A stretch of 64,000 nucleotides of DNA from Tragulus kanchil. Taxonomy: Eukaryota > Chordata > Mammalia > Artiodactyla > Tragulidae. Of this stretch, positions 35,936 to 45,339 are shown in pieces (positions within the stretch are counted from its first letter, which is position 1; every line of letters begins with the position of its first letter). The notes under the pieces were generated by a model. The model did no database searches, was not told where the DNA came from, and worked only from the letters and a program-made list of their open reading frames with translations. The position numbers and the translations under genes were made by a program. Location: contig JAIOJX010000027.1 of assembly GCA_022376925.1 (NCBI GenBank), positions 14,959,471 to 15,023,470 on the forward strand, written 5' to 3'.

Positions 35936-36600
35936 GCTTATTTTTACCATATGCTGCCCCTAGTGACATCTTAGTCCTGGGAAGTAATACTTTCAAAAAC
36001 TTTTCAGTGTAAATTATTTTCTGGTTCCCACTGATTTTCTAAATCTATCAGTTATTCAGGAGTATATAAAACTGTCAAATATGCAGATATTTTCTACTTA
36101 CTTTTTCTTTTGTTTTCTGGCTTAATTGCATCACTGTCTGAGAATGTAGTCTGTATGATTTAAGAGCATTTGAAATTTGTTGAGACTTGCTATATGACTC
36201 AGCATTTTCATAAACATTTCATGTATACCGGGGAAGACCGTGATCTGCAGTTGTGGGTGCAGTATTCTCTTTCTCTCTATCAGGTAAAGTTTGTTTATCC
36301 AGTTGCTCAAATCTATTTCTTACTAGTTCTCTATCTGCCTGTTAAGTTACTGATGCATACATCTTGAACAATATCAGTAGGTTTTGTCTCTATCTCCTTG
36401 CAATTCTGCCCATGCTTTTGCCTTGTATGTCGTAAGGCTACATGCACCAGGAACATTAACCCAGGAATGCTATGTCTTCCTGGTGAAGTGAGGAGGGACA
36501 TTTCATCATGGAGTGTCCCTTCTCACTTCCAGTAATGCTTAATGCTTTTTTTGCCACAAAGCCTACTTTCTTTGGTAGTTTTGCATGGTTTGTCTTTTCA
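35936..36600 (-). mobile_element. Old L1, minus strand, upstream ORF2 part
   Basis: Diverged minus-strand L1 ('gagaatgtagtctgtatg', 'gcagtattctctttctctc', 'tcaaatctatttcttac'). It continues the L1 at 32661-34345 in collinear order. Repeated at 37144-37808. Confidence 0.55.
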
Positions 36601-36604
36601 AATT

Positions 36605-36895
36605 TTTGCTTTTCATTTAAAATCATGATAAAATGCACAGAGAATTTACCATCTTAACCATTAAAATTTGTAGAATTTCTGCTAAACACTACATAACAAG
36701 GTTTACCGTTTTACAGTTGTGAAGTTCAGTAATGTTAAGCACATTTACATTGTTCTGCAATTAATCTCCAAAAGTCTTTTTGCCTCACCAAACTCTATAC
36801 TGTATATATCCAATTAACAATTTCCCATTCTTCCTTCCCCTTACCCCTTGGCAATTATCCTTCCTACTTTCCGCTTAAGAATCTGAGTATCATAG
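36605..36895 (-). mobile_element. Old L1 3'-UTR fragment
   Basis: Minus-strand L1 3' pattern ('acagttgtgaagttcagtaa', 'cacatttacattgttctgca', 'ccccttggcaattatcc'). Repeated at 37813-38103. Confidence 0.7.
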
Positions 36896-38103
36896 GTTAT
36901 TGCTGTTCAGTGGCTCAGTCATGTCCGACTCTTTGTAACCCCATGGACTACAGCACGCCAGGCTCTGCGGAGGCACACGGGCTCCACCCCCAGTCGCGAC
37001 TCTGAGGCTCTGGAGCACAGGCTCCACGGGCCCCGGGTGTTGCTCCTCAGCGTGTGGGAATCTTCCCAGGTCAGGGATCAGAACTGTGTCTCCTGCATTG
37101 GCAGGCGAACTCTTTACCATTGAGCTACCAGGAAGCCCTGCAGGCTTATTTTTACCATATGCTGCCCCTAGTGACATCTTAGTCCTGGGAAGTAATACTT
37201 TCAAAAACTTTTCAGTGTAAATTATTTTCTGGTTCCCACTGATTTTCTAAATCTATCAGTTATTCAGGAGTATATAAAACTGTCAAATATGCAGATATTT
37301 TCTACTTACTTTTTCTTTTGTTTTCTGGCTTAATTGCATCACTGTCTGAGAATGTAGTCTGTATGATTTAAGAGCATTTGAAATTTGTTGAGACTTGCTA
37401 TATGACTCAGCATTTTCATAAACATTTCATGTATACCGGGGAAGACCGTGATCTGCAGTTGTGGGTGCAGTATTCTCTTTCTCTCTATCAGGTAAAGTTT
37501 GTTTATCCAGTTGCTCAAATCTATTTCTTACTAGTTCTCTATCTGCCTGTTAAGTTACTGATGCATACATCTTGAACAATATCAGTAGGTTTTGTCTCTA
37601 TCTCCTTGCAATTCTGCCCATGCTTTTGCCTTGTATGTCGTAAGGCTACATGCACCAGGAACATTAACCCAGGAATGCTATGTCTTCCTGGTGAAGTGAG
37701 GAGGGACATTTCATCATGGAGTGTCCCTTCTCACTTCCAGTAATGCTTAATGCTTTTTTTGCCACAAAGCCTACTTTCTTTGGTAGTTTTGCATGGTTTG
37801 TCTTTTCAAATTTTTGCTTTTCATTTAAAATCATGATAAAATGCACAGAGAATTTACCATCTTAACCATTAAAATTTGTAGAATTTCTGCTAAACACTAC
37901 ATAACAAGGTTTACCGTTTTACAGTTGTGAAGTTCAGTAATGTTAAGCACATTTACATTGTTCTGCAATTAATCTCCAAAAGTCTTTTTGCCTCACCAAA
38001 CTCTATACTGTATATATCCAATTAACAATTTCCCATTCTTCCTTCCCCTTACCCCTTGGCAATTATCCTTCCTACTTTCCGCTTAAGAATCTGAGTATCA
38101 TAG

Positions 38104-38412
38104 GTTATTGCTGTTCAGTGGCTCAGTCATGTCCGACTCTTTGTAACCCCATGGACTACAGCACGCCAGGCTTCCCTATCCTTCACCATCTCTTGGAGTT
38201 TGCTCAAACTCATGTCCAATTGAGTTGGTGATGCCATCCAACCATCTTGTCCTCTGTCGTCCCCTTCTCCTCCTGCCTTGTATTTTTCCCAGAATCAGGG
38301 TCTTCTCCACTGAGTCGGCGCTTCACATCAGGTGGCCAAAGTATTGGAGCTTCAGCATCTGTCCTTCCAATGAATATTCAGAGTTGATTTTCTTTAGGAT
38401 TGACTGGTTTGA
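38104..38412 (-). mobile_element. BovB LINE 3' fragment
   Basis: Minus-strand BovB: 'cagtcatgtccgactctttg', 'aactcatgtccaattgagt', 'aggtggccaaagtattgg', 'ccttccaatgaatattcag'. Ends abruptly at about 38412, where the orientation flips. Confidence 0.9.
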
Positions 38413-38490
38413 CAAACGTGCGTATAGTCAAATACATGGTTTTTTCACTAGTCATGCACTGATGTGAGAGTTGGGCCATAAAGAAGAGTG
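38413..38490 (+). mobile_element. BovB fragment in opposite orientation
   Basis: Blocks 'gtgcgtatagtcaaatac' and 'gtgagagttgggccataaag' match plus-strand BovB (compare 11925-11995). They lie directly against the minus-strand piece, so the element contains an internal inversion or a second truncated insertion. Confidence 0.75.
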
Positions 38491-38852
38491 GTGGAAAATG
38501 GAGTTGGAGAGAATGACAGGAGTGACTGTGGTCTGAACAATTAAAGGATGCGTTACCACTAGAGGAGCTAGGGAAGATGGTGGTGGAGCACATTTGTAGG
38601 AGAGGCCAAGAATCCCCTTCTGGGCATGAGGAGCGAGGGACGTCTCTCAGGGTTTCAAGTGGGGATGCCAAGAAGTTGCCGGCTAAGTGTCTGAAGCTCA
38701 AGAGAAAGCTCTGGGCTTGAGCTACAGGTGGAGAGTCTTTTCTCAGGGTAAAGACGGTATTTAAAGCCTCAAGGCTAGAAGAGAAGAGGGGGAAGTGTAA
38801 TTGAATAAGAGAGACCCAAGGGCTGAGCCGTAGGGCTGAAATGAGTAAGATA
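38491..38852. other. Unannotated sequence
   Basis: No gene or repeat recognised between the BovB fragments and the next SINE. Confidence 0.4.
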
Positions 38853-39062
38853 TAGGTTTCCCTCCTAGCTCAGTTGGTAAAGAATCTGCCTGTGATGCAG
38901 GATATATCCAGGTTTGATTCCTGGGTTGGGGAGATCCCCTGGAGCAGGAAATGGCAACCTACTCCAGTAATCTTGCCTAGAGAATCCCATGGATCAAGGA
39001 GCCTGGCAGGCTAGCCTGTGGGGTCCCAAGAATCAGACATAACTTGGTGACTAAACCACCAC
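38853..39062 (+). mobile_element. Bov-tA SINE
   Basis: Head 'gtttccctcctagctcagtt', then 'ggggagatcccctggagc' and 'cctagagaatcccatggat', ending 'acttggtgactaaaccacc'. Full-length layout. Confidence 0.9.
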
Positions 39063-39319
39063 CCCTGTTTGATGGGGTGGGGATAAAAATAAGAAGGAAG
39101 CAAGGGTGTGACTGGGAAATTATTTGAAGCTTATGTTTCATCAGATTAGAACCAGAATAGAGTCCCATTAATGGTGGCCAAGGGGTCTATTTCCCCAACT
39201 GCATTCCTGCCGGCCCGCCTCCAACTGTGTACACACAGCCCCAGCGTTCTGGTGGGCCGCAGCTTCAGCTGCTAATCCCGCGCTTCTGCACTCTCACCAC
39301 CAACCCTCACTCTCACAAA

Positions 39320-39590
39320 GGCTTGGTCATTCATTCACCAATGTTTGCTGAATGTTTATGCATGTGCCAGGCCCCGGCGCAGGCGCTGAGTGAACACGCT
39401 GGACAAGGCCTGTGCCCCTCCAGCTCATGCTCCAAGGCGGTGGGGCAGAGAACAAACAATCAGCAAACAAACAGGAACATGTCTAACCCAGGGTAAAAGA
39501 ACAGACAATGCCCTGCTCTGTTAAGGGGACCATACAAAGTCTCTTCCGGGAGGTGACATCTGAGCTGAGACCTGAGTACTAAAACGATGA
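39320..39590 (+). mobile_element. Ancient LINE2/MIR-like repeat
   Basis: Pattern 'gctgaatgtttatgcatgtg', 'tgaacacgctggacaaggcc', 'gaggtgacatctgagctgag' and 'acctgag' fits an old mammalian repeat of L2/MIR age. Family call tentative. Partly repeated at 40500-40690 with a 32-bp deletion. Confidence 0.55.
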
Positions 39591-41607
39591 TAATCATCAG
39601 AACTTGGGGAACAAGGATCTGGCAGGAGGGAGGCTTGCAGGGGATAGAGAAGGCCAGCTTGCTGGGCACAATGAGGAGGACTCCCAGGAACCCGTCACAC
39701 AGAACATACAATTAACATTTCACAAACCTCACCGGGTTGGTTCGTCAGATGGAAGAGAGACTGCGGAGTGGAGGCAGGACGAGGAGTTATAGGAGGGTTT
39801 TCTAGCTCAGGTCACAGTCTTGGACTAGGATGGGCCGGATGCACCTCCGACTGGATGAACAGGTGTGACAGGCAGTCACCTACCTCAAGCTCTTCTCTGG
39901 GTCCAGGCCTCCAGAGTCAAGAAGAGCACCCACTGAAGAGATGTGGGCAAAGCAGTCCTTGCCGGGGGCTTCCTGAGTGTTCAACTATAGGAAACTCAGG
40001 CCACGCAAATAAAGGCGCTGGGTGAACACAAAGCAAGCAGTCTATCAGTGCACAGGAGTGGTTAGGCAGGTGCAGAAGGGTGACCCGAAACAGAGTGACG
40101 AGCTACCCCAAAAGAGGAGTCTTTGGAGTCTTCTCTGGATGGGAGGGGAGGCCCATTTTCTGGTGGGCAAAGGCAAGAGGGTCGTGAGCAGTGCAGCCTC
40201 TCTGCCCCTAGCCCAGGCCCCCGCATAGCAGCCGGGCGGGATTGTCTGAGAACCTGGCTCCAGGCTGCAGTTTCCCAACTCCTTCGGAGCTCAGAGAAGC
40301 CATGACTCAAGGCACGCTGCGTTCTCCACTGGCCCGGAGTGACTCATTACTTCGTTCCCTCCTCACTGCTGACCCCGGGCCAATCTCTTAATGAGTCTAC
40401 ACCCCACTCTGCTCTTTTGGCGGGGACAGTTGCCTGGTGAAGTTTTTAACTCCCCCGGGGCAGGGCTTATGTCAGCAACCGTCCCTGGTTCCAATTTCAG
40501 TTTATGCATGTGCCAGGCCCCGGCGCAGGCGCTGAGTGAACACGCTGGACAAGGCCTGTGCCCCTCCAGCTCATGCTCCAAGGCGGTGGGGCAGAGAACA
40601 AACAATCAGCAAAAAAAGACAATGCCCTGCTCTGTTAAGGGGACCATACAAAGTCTCTTCCGGGAGGTGACATCTGAGCTGAGACCTGAGTACTAAAACG
40701 ATGATAATCATCAGAACTTGGGGAACAAGGATCTGGCAGGAGGGAGGCTTGCAGGGGATAGAGAAGGCCAGCTTGCTGGGCACAATGAGGAGGACTCCCA
40801 GGAACCCGTCACACAGAACATACAATTAACATTTCACAAACCTCACCGGGTTGGTTCGTCAGATGGAAGAGAGACTGCGGAGTGGAGGCAGGACGAGGAG
40901 TTATAGGAGGGTTTTCTAGCTCAGGTCACAGTCTTGGACTAGGATGGGCCGGATGCACCTCCGACTGGATGAACAGGTGTGACAGGCAGTCACCTACCTC
41001 AAGCTCTTCTCTGGGTCCAGGCCTCCAGAGTCAAGAAGAGCACCCACTGAAGAGATGTGGGCAAAGCAGTCCTTGCCGGGGGCTTCCTGAGTGTTCAACT
41101 ATAGGAAACTCAGGCCACGCAAATAAAGGCGCTGGGTGAACACAAAGCAAGCAGTCTATCAGTGCACAGGAGTGGTTAGGCAGGTGCAGAAGGGTGACCC
41201 GAAACAGAGTGACGAGCTACCCCAAAAGAGGAGTCTTTGGAGTCTTCTCTGGATGGGAGGGGAGGCCCATTTTCTGGTGGGCAAAGGCAAGAGGGTCGTG
41301 AGCAGTGCAGCCTCTCTGCCCCTAGCCCAGGCCCCCGCATAGCAGCCGGGCGGGATTGTCTGAGAACCTGGCTCCAGGCTGCAGTTTCCCAACTCCTTCG
41401 GAGCTCAGAGAAGCCATGACTCAAGGCACGCTGCGTTCTCCACTGGCCCGGAGTGACTCATTACTTCGTTCCCTCCCTCACTGCTGACCCCGGGCCAATC
41501 TCTTAATGAGTCTACACCCCACTCTGCTCTTTTGGCGGGGACAGTTGCCTGGTGAAGTTTTTAACTCCCCCGGGGCAGGGCTTATGTCAGCAACCGTCCC
41601 TGGTTCC
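39354..41607. repeat. Tandem duplicate pair 10
   Basis: Copy 1 is 39354-40492 and copy 2 is 40500-41607. Offset is 1146 at the start and 1114 after a 32-bp deletion in copy 2 near 40612. Filler is 7 bp. The last 126 bp of copy 2 is also the start of pair 11, so that piece occurs three times. Confidence 0.92.
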
Positions 41608-43820
41608 TCGAGAGAGGCTTCTCCAGGGGTCTGGAGGAGGGTGAAACCTAGGTGGACCCCGAGGCCCCAGGCCCTGCCTCTGCCTCGATGCGGGGTTTAC
41701 GGCCAGTGCATTCTTCTAATTTCAGAGCCTTTCAACAGCATTGTACACCGAACAGAATTTCATGAGTCTTTATGTCCTGGGGGATTTTTCCTTGACGCCC
41801 TTTTGTAAAAATCTGCTTGAGGGTGGGGAGGAGCAACAGAGTAGGTCCCCAAAGTCTGCAGAGACCAGAGGCAATGGAAAATGAGAGCTCGGGGACGGAC
41901 CTATGCGCCCCGAGGCCACGGGGACCGCTGCGCTAGGGAGCAGGCCTGCGCTCTACACGCCCGCGCAACGGAAAGAAGGCGGCGAGTACCTGGGGGAGAG
42001 CTAGCCGCCCTGCAATGAACGCTCGGGCAGGAGCCCAAGCCCGGGCGGCGCGCGGGGGTGCGGGGCCGCCCGCCGGGGTCCCGGCACCCCCTACTTGCAG
42101 CGCGCCCCGTCACGACGCGGAGCGGCTCCCAACCAACCTCGGGCCGGAGTGGCGCCCGCAGTCCTCCGCCTGCCCGGCCGCCAGCGCTCGCCGCCCCGCT
42201 GGGACCCGGCAGGTGGACGGCGGCGGGCGCACCCTCCTTCCGGCCCGGGGCCCTCTCCGCGACCCTCCCCCAACCCCCGACGCGCCCCCGCGCTCCGGCC
42301 GGGGCCCACGCTCGGCGCCCCAGAGTTACCTGCCTCGGGAAGTCCCAGTTCGCACGCAGCCCGGACTGTGCAAGCGTGGGCCCGGCCAGCCCAAAGCCAC
42401 GTTCCTAGGGGAGGAGTTCCCATCGGGAGGGTCGCAGATCGCGTTTACCGGCCGAGGGGAGGAGACGGCGGAACGGAGAGGCAACTCGGGTAAAGTTCCC
42501 TTTAGCTTAGTCCTCCCCTCCCCCTCCCCCACGCGCTGCGGTGCCGGTAGACTCGAGGACACGGTGTCCGCCCAGGTCCTGGAGCCCAGCGGCGCCGGGG
42601 CCCCTAGGAACAGAGGCACCTTTCCATCCGCGGATGCGGCGGCCAGAGCGCCGTGCTGACCCCAGGCCAATCTCTTAATGAGTCTACACCCACTCTGCTC
42701 TTTTGGCGGGGACAGTTGCCTGGTGAAGTTTTAACTCCCCGGGCAGGGCTTATGTCAGCAACCGTCCCTGGTTCCTCGAGAGAGGCTTCTCCAGGGGTCT
42801 GGAGGAGGGTGAAACCTAGGTGGACCCCAGGCCCCAGGCCCTGCCTCTGCCTCGATGCGGGGTTTACGGCCAGTGCATTCTTCTAATTTCAGAGCCTTTC
42901 AACAGCATTGTACACCGAACAGAATTTCATGAGTCTTTATGTCCTGGGGGATTTTTCCTTGACGCCCTTTTGTAAAAATCTGCTTGAGGGTGGGGAGGAG
43001 CAACAGAGTAGGTCCCCAAAGTCTGCAGAGACCAGAGGCAATGGAAAATGAGAGCTCGGGGACGGACCTATGCGCCCCGAGGCCACGGGACCGCTGCGCT
43101 AGGGAGCAGGCCTGCGCTCTACACGCCCGCGCAACGGAAAGAAGGCGGCGAGTACCTGGGGGAGAGCTAGCCGCCCTGCAATGAACGCTCGGGCAGGAGC
43201 CCAAGCCCGGGCGGCGCGCGGGGGTGCGGGGCCGCCCGCCGGGGTCCCGGCACCCCCTACTTGCAGCGCGCCCCGTCACGACGCGGAGCGGCTCCCAACC
43301 AACCTCGGGCCGGAGTGGCGCCCGCAGTCCTCCGCCTGCCCGGCCGCCAGCGCTCGCCGCCCCGCTGGGACCCGGCAGGTGGACGGCGGCGGGCGCACCC
43401 TCCTTCCGGCCCGGGGCCCTCTCCGCGACCCTCCCCCAACCCCCGACGCGCCCCCGCGCTCCGGCCGGGGCCCACGCTCGGCGCCCCAGAGTTACCTGCC
43501 TCGGGAAGTCCCAGTTCGCACGCAGCCCGGACTGTGCAAGCGTGGGCCCGGCCAGCCCAAAGCCACGTTCCTAGGGGAGGAGTTCCCATCGGGAGGGTCG
43601 CAGATCGCGTTTACCGGCCGAGGGGAGGAGACGGCGGAACGGAGAGGCAACTCGGGTAAAAGTTCCCTTTAGCTTAGTCCTCCCCTCCCCCTCCCCCACG
43701 CGCTGCGGTGCCGGTAGACTCGAGGACACGGTGTCCGCCCAGGTCCTGGAGCCCAGCGGCGCCGGGGCCCCTAGGAACAGAGGCACCTTTCCATCCGCGG
43801 ATGCGGCGGCCAGAGCGCCG
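41482..43820. repeat. Tandem duplicate pair 11 (CpG island)
   Basis: Copy 1 is 41482-42653 and copy 2 is 42654-43820 (about 1.17 kb, offset 1172 falling to 1167). There is no filler. Copy 2 begins with contracted homopolymers ('gaagttttaactccccggg' against the longer runs of copy 1), the pattern expected of long-read error at a contig end. It doubles most of the upstream CpG island. Confidence 0.93.
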
Positions 43821-44900
43821 GAGGCTGCGGGCTCCGGGCCCCGGGCGCGACCCGCGGCTGCCCGGGGCGGGAAGCCGGAGGGAGCCCGCCGCCGGGCGCC
43901 GAGGATCTAGAGCAGCCACGGACGCGCACAGGCGCATGCATGGATCAATGAGCAGCTCTTCGCTTCCAGCAGCGGGGAGAGCGCAGGCTGAGCCAATGCA
44001 GACTTGGGGTGTCTGCCGGGACCGGAGGGCGGTGGGGCGCAGGGAACCCGCGTGGAGGCGAGAGCTGGGGGAGGGGAGCCAGGAGCCGGAGCGACGGGAG
44101 AGACCCAAAGCCACGTTTTAAAAACGAGGGTGAATTTTAAATGCAAACAGCCCGGGGGAGGGGCGGGGAGGGGCCGCGCCGCCACCCGGGGCAACTTTCC
44201 GCGCAGGAGGTGCGGCCGGAGGGGCGGCGCCGGCGGCGGGAGGCGGGAGCCGGGGCCGGGGGAGTCACTTTAGAGGCTCTTTCTTACCCACAATGCTTTG
44301 TGGGGACGTTGACAAGTGGATCCAAGATGGCGTAGAAAGTAATGACAGGTAAGTCCGGACTTCCCCCTTCTCCGCCGCTGGGACCTCTCCGCGAGCTGCC
44401 GGGGGCCTCCGGGGCGGGGACCGGACTCCCCCCCGGGCCCCGGGGCCCCGGGAGCGGCGGCCCCGGGGGGCGCCGGGGGCCCGGGCGGCCCGCGGCGGGG
44501 CCCGGGAAGCGGGGCTCTTCGAGGCGAGGCCCGGACGCCGGGGCTGTTTACAGCTCCTTCCCCTCCGGATCCCCTTCCCCGCCGCCGGGGCCGCGCCGCC
44601 CTCCGCCCGGGCCTCGGAGGAGGCCTCGCAGCCGCGGCCGCGAGCCCCGGGCGGCTCGCCCACCGGGGGCGCTGCGCGAGGGGCGCCGGATGCCCGCCGG
44701 CCGCCCTCCTCCGGGTCCGCGCCGGGTGGGGAGCGTGCGGCGCCCCCGCCCCGCCCGGGGTCGCCCGTGCGCCGGGGCCGGCGGGGCCGCAGGGGCGGCC
44801 GGGCGAGCGGGTCGGGCGCGCCCCCTCCCCCGCCCAAGGCTGTTTCCTGAGCTGCACTTTCTCCGCCCCCTCCTCGGAAATTCTCATTGGCCCACAAGCC
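41880..44900. promoter_or_regulatory. CpG island / promoter region
   Basis: Very GC- and CpG-rich, with GC boxes such as GGGGCGGGGAGGGGCC near 44158-44172 and no TATA box seen. About 1.17 kb of it is represented twice, so the true island is probably about 1.9 kb. Long open frames on both strands here (214 and 291 codons) arise from the lack of AT-rich stop codons and are not supported as genes. It precedes and overlaps the plus-strand first exon ending at 44348. A CCAAT box lies near 43991. Confidence 0.9.
44275..44348 (+). other. Probable first exon of an unidentified plus-strand gene
   Basis: The exon ends in ATGACAG at the strong donor GTAAGT (44349). It contains the palindrome CCCACAA-TGCT-TTGTGGG (44287-44304) and CAAGATGGCG (44323-44332), a YY1/TISU-type motif typical just downstream of TATA-less start sites. 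ATG at 44327 opens a two-codon uORF (Met-Ala-stop). ATG at 44342 is in the last seven bases and would continue into the next exon. The transcription start is guessed from the motifs. I cannot name the gene from this. Confidence 0.65.
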
Positions 44901-45339
44901 CACCAACAAAAATAAAAACGGACGCGTCTTTCCTGGAGATGGCTTCAGGACTCCCCTTTTCTCGACCTGCAGAACTGCAGTTTGATCTGCGGAGCTCTGA
45001 TGGCTCCCTCCCCAAATTAGTTGAGCCTTCTGCGCTCTCATCTTTGCTGAGGATCCTCCAGCCAGGGCTGGAAATCAGGGTTTTAGGATTCTTCTTGGAT
45101 TGGGATCCTCAGGTTTGTTTGAAACTCAAAACTCTCACTCCTTTATGTTCACCACTTACACTTTTAAGGCAAACCATTAATGCAGTATGTGTAACTCCTG
45201 ACATAGTGAATTCCTAGAGTAGGGGGCGAGGGAGGAAGGAGTTGTCCTGGCTACTTTGTTCTGAGTCTTGCACTCTCTTAAACTCATTATTGGATTTTTC
45301 CCTCTTTATCTCTTCTTTATTCTTTTTAACTTTTTGGAA
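44349..45339 (+). other. Start of long intron or 5' leader region
   Basis: GC-rich until about 44900 with strong G runs (quadruplex-prone around 44435-44520), then AT-rich. The frame from 44342 runs open through the donor to 45217, which is expected of CpG-island sequence and not evidence of coding. Confidence 0.55.

Larger units (their letters stand above)
35759..38172. repeat. Tandem duplicate pair 9 (longest)
   Basis: Copy 1 is 35759-36964 and copy 2 is 36973-38172 (about 1.2 kb, offset 1214 falling to 1208). The first 70 bp of copy 2 contain several small indels; the rest is essentially identical. Filler is 8 bp. The unit spans a SINE half, L1 and the start of a BovB/Bov-A element. Confidence 0.92.

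Noticed and set aside
42015..42659. 214-codon open frame in the CpG island (and related frames at 43181-43672 and 44342-45217)
   Set aside because: GC-rich DNA lacks stop codons by chance; several overlapping frames on both strands are equally open, composition is Pro/Arg/Ala/Gly-rich, no domain is seen, and the sequence runs through a strong splice donor.
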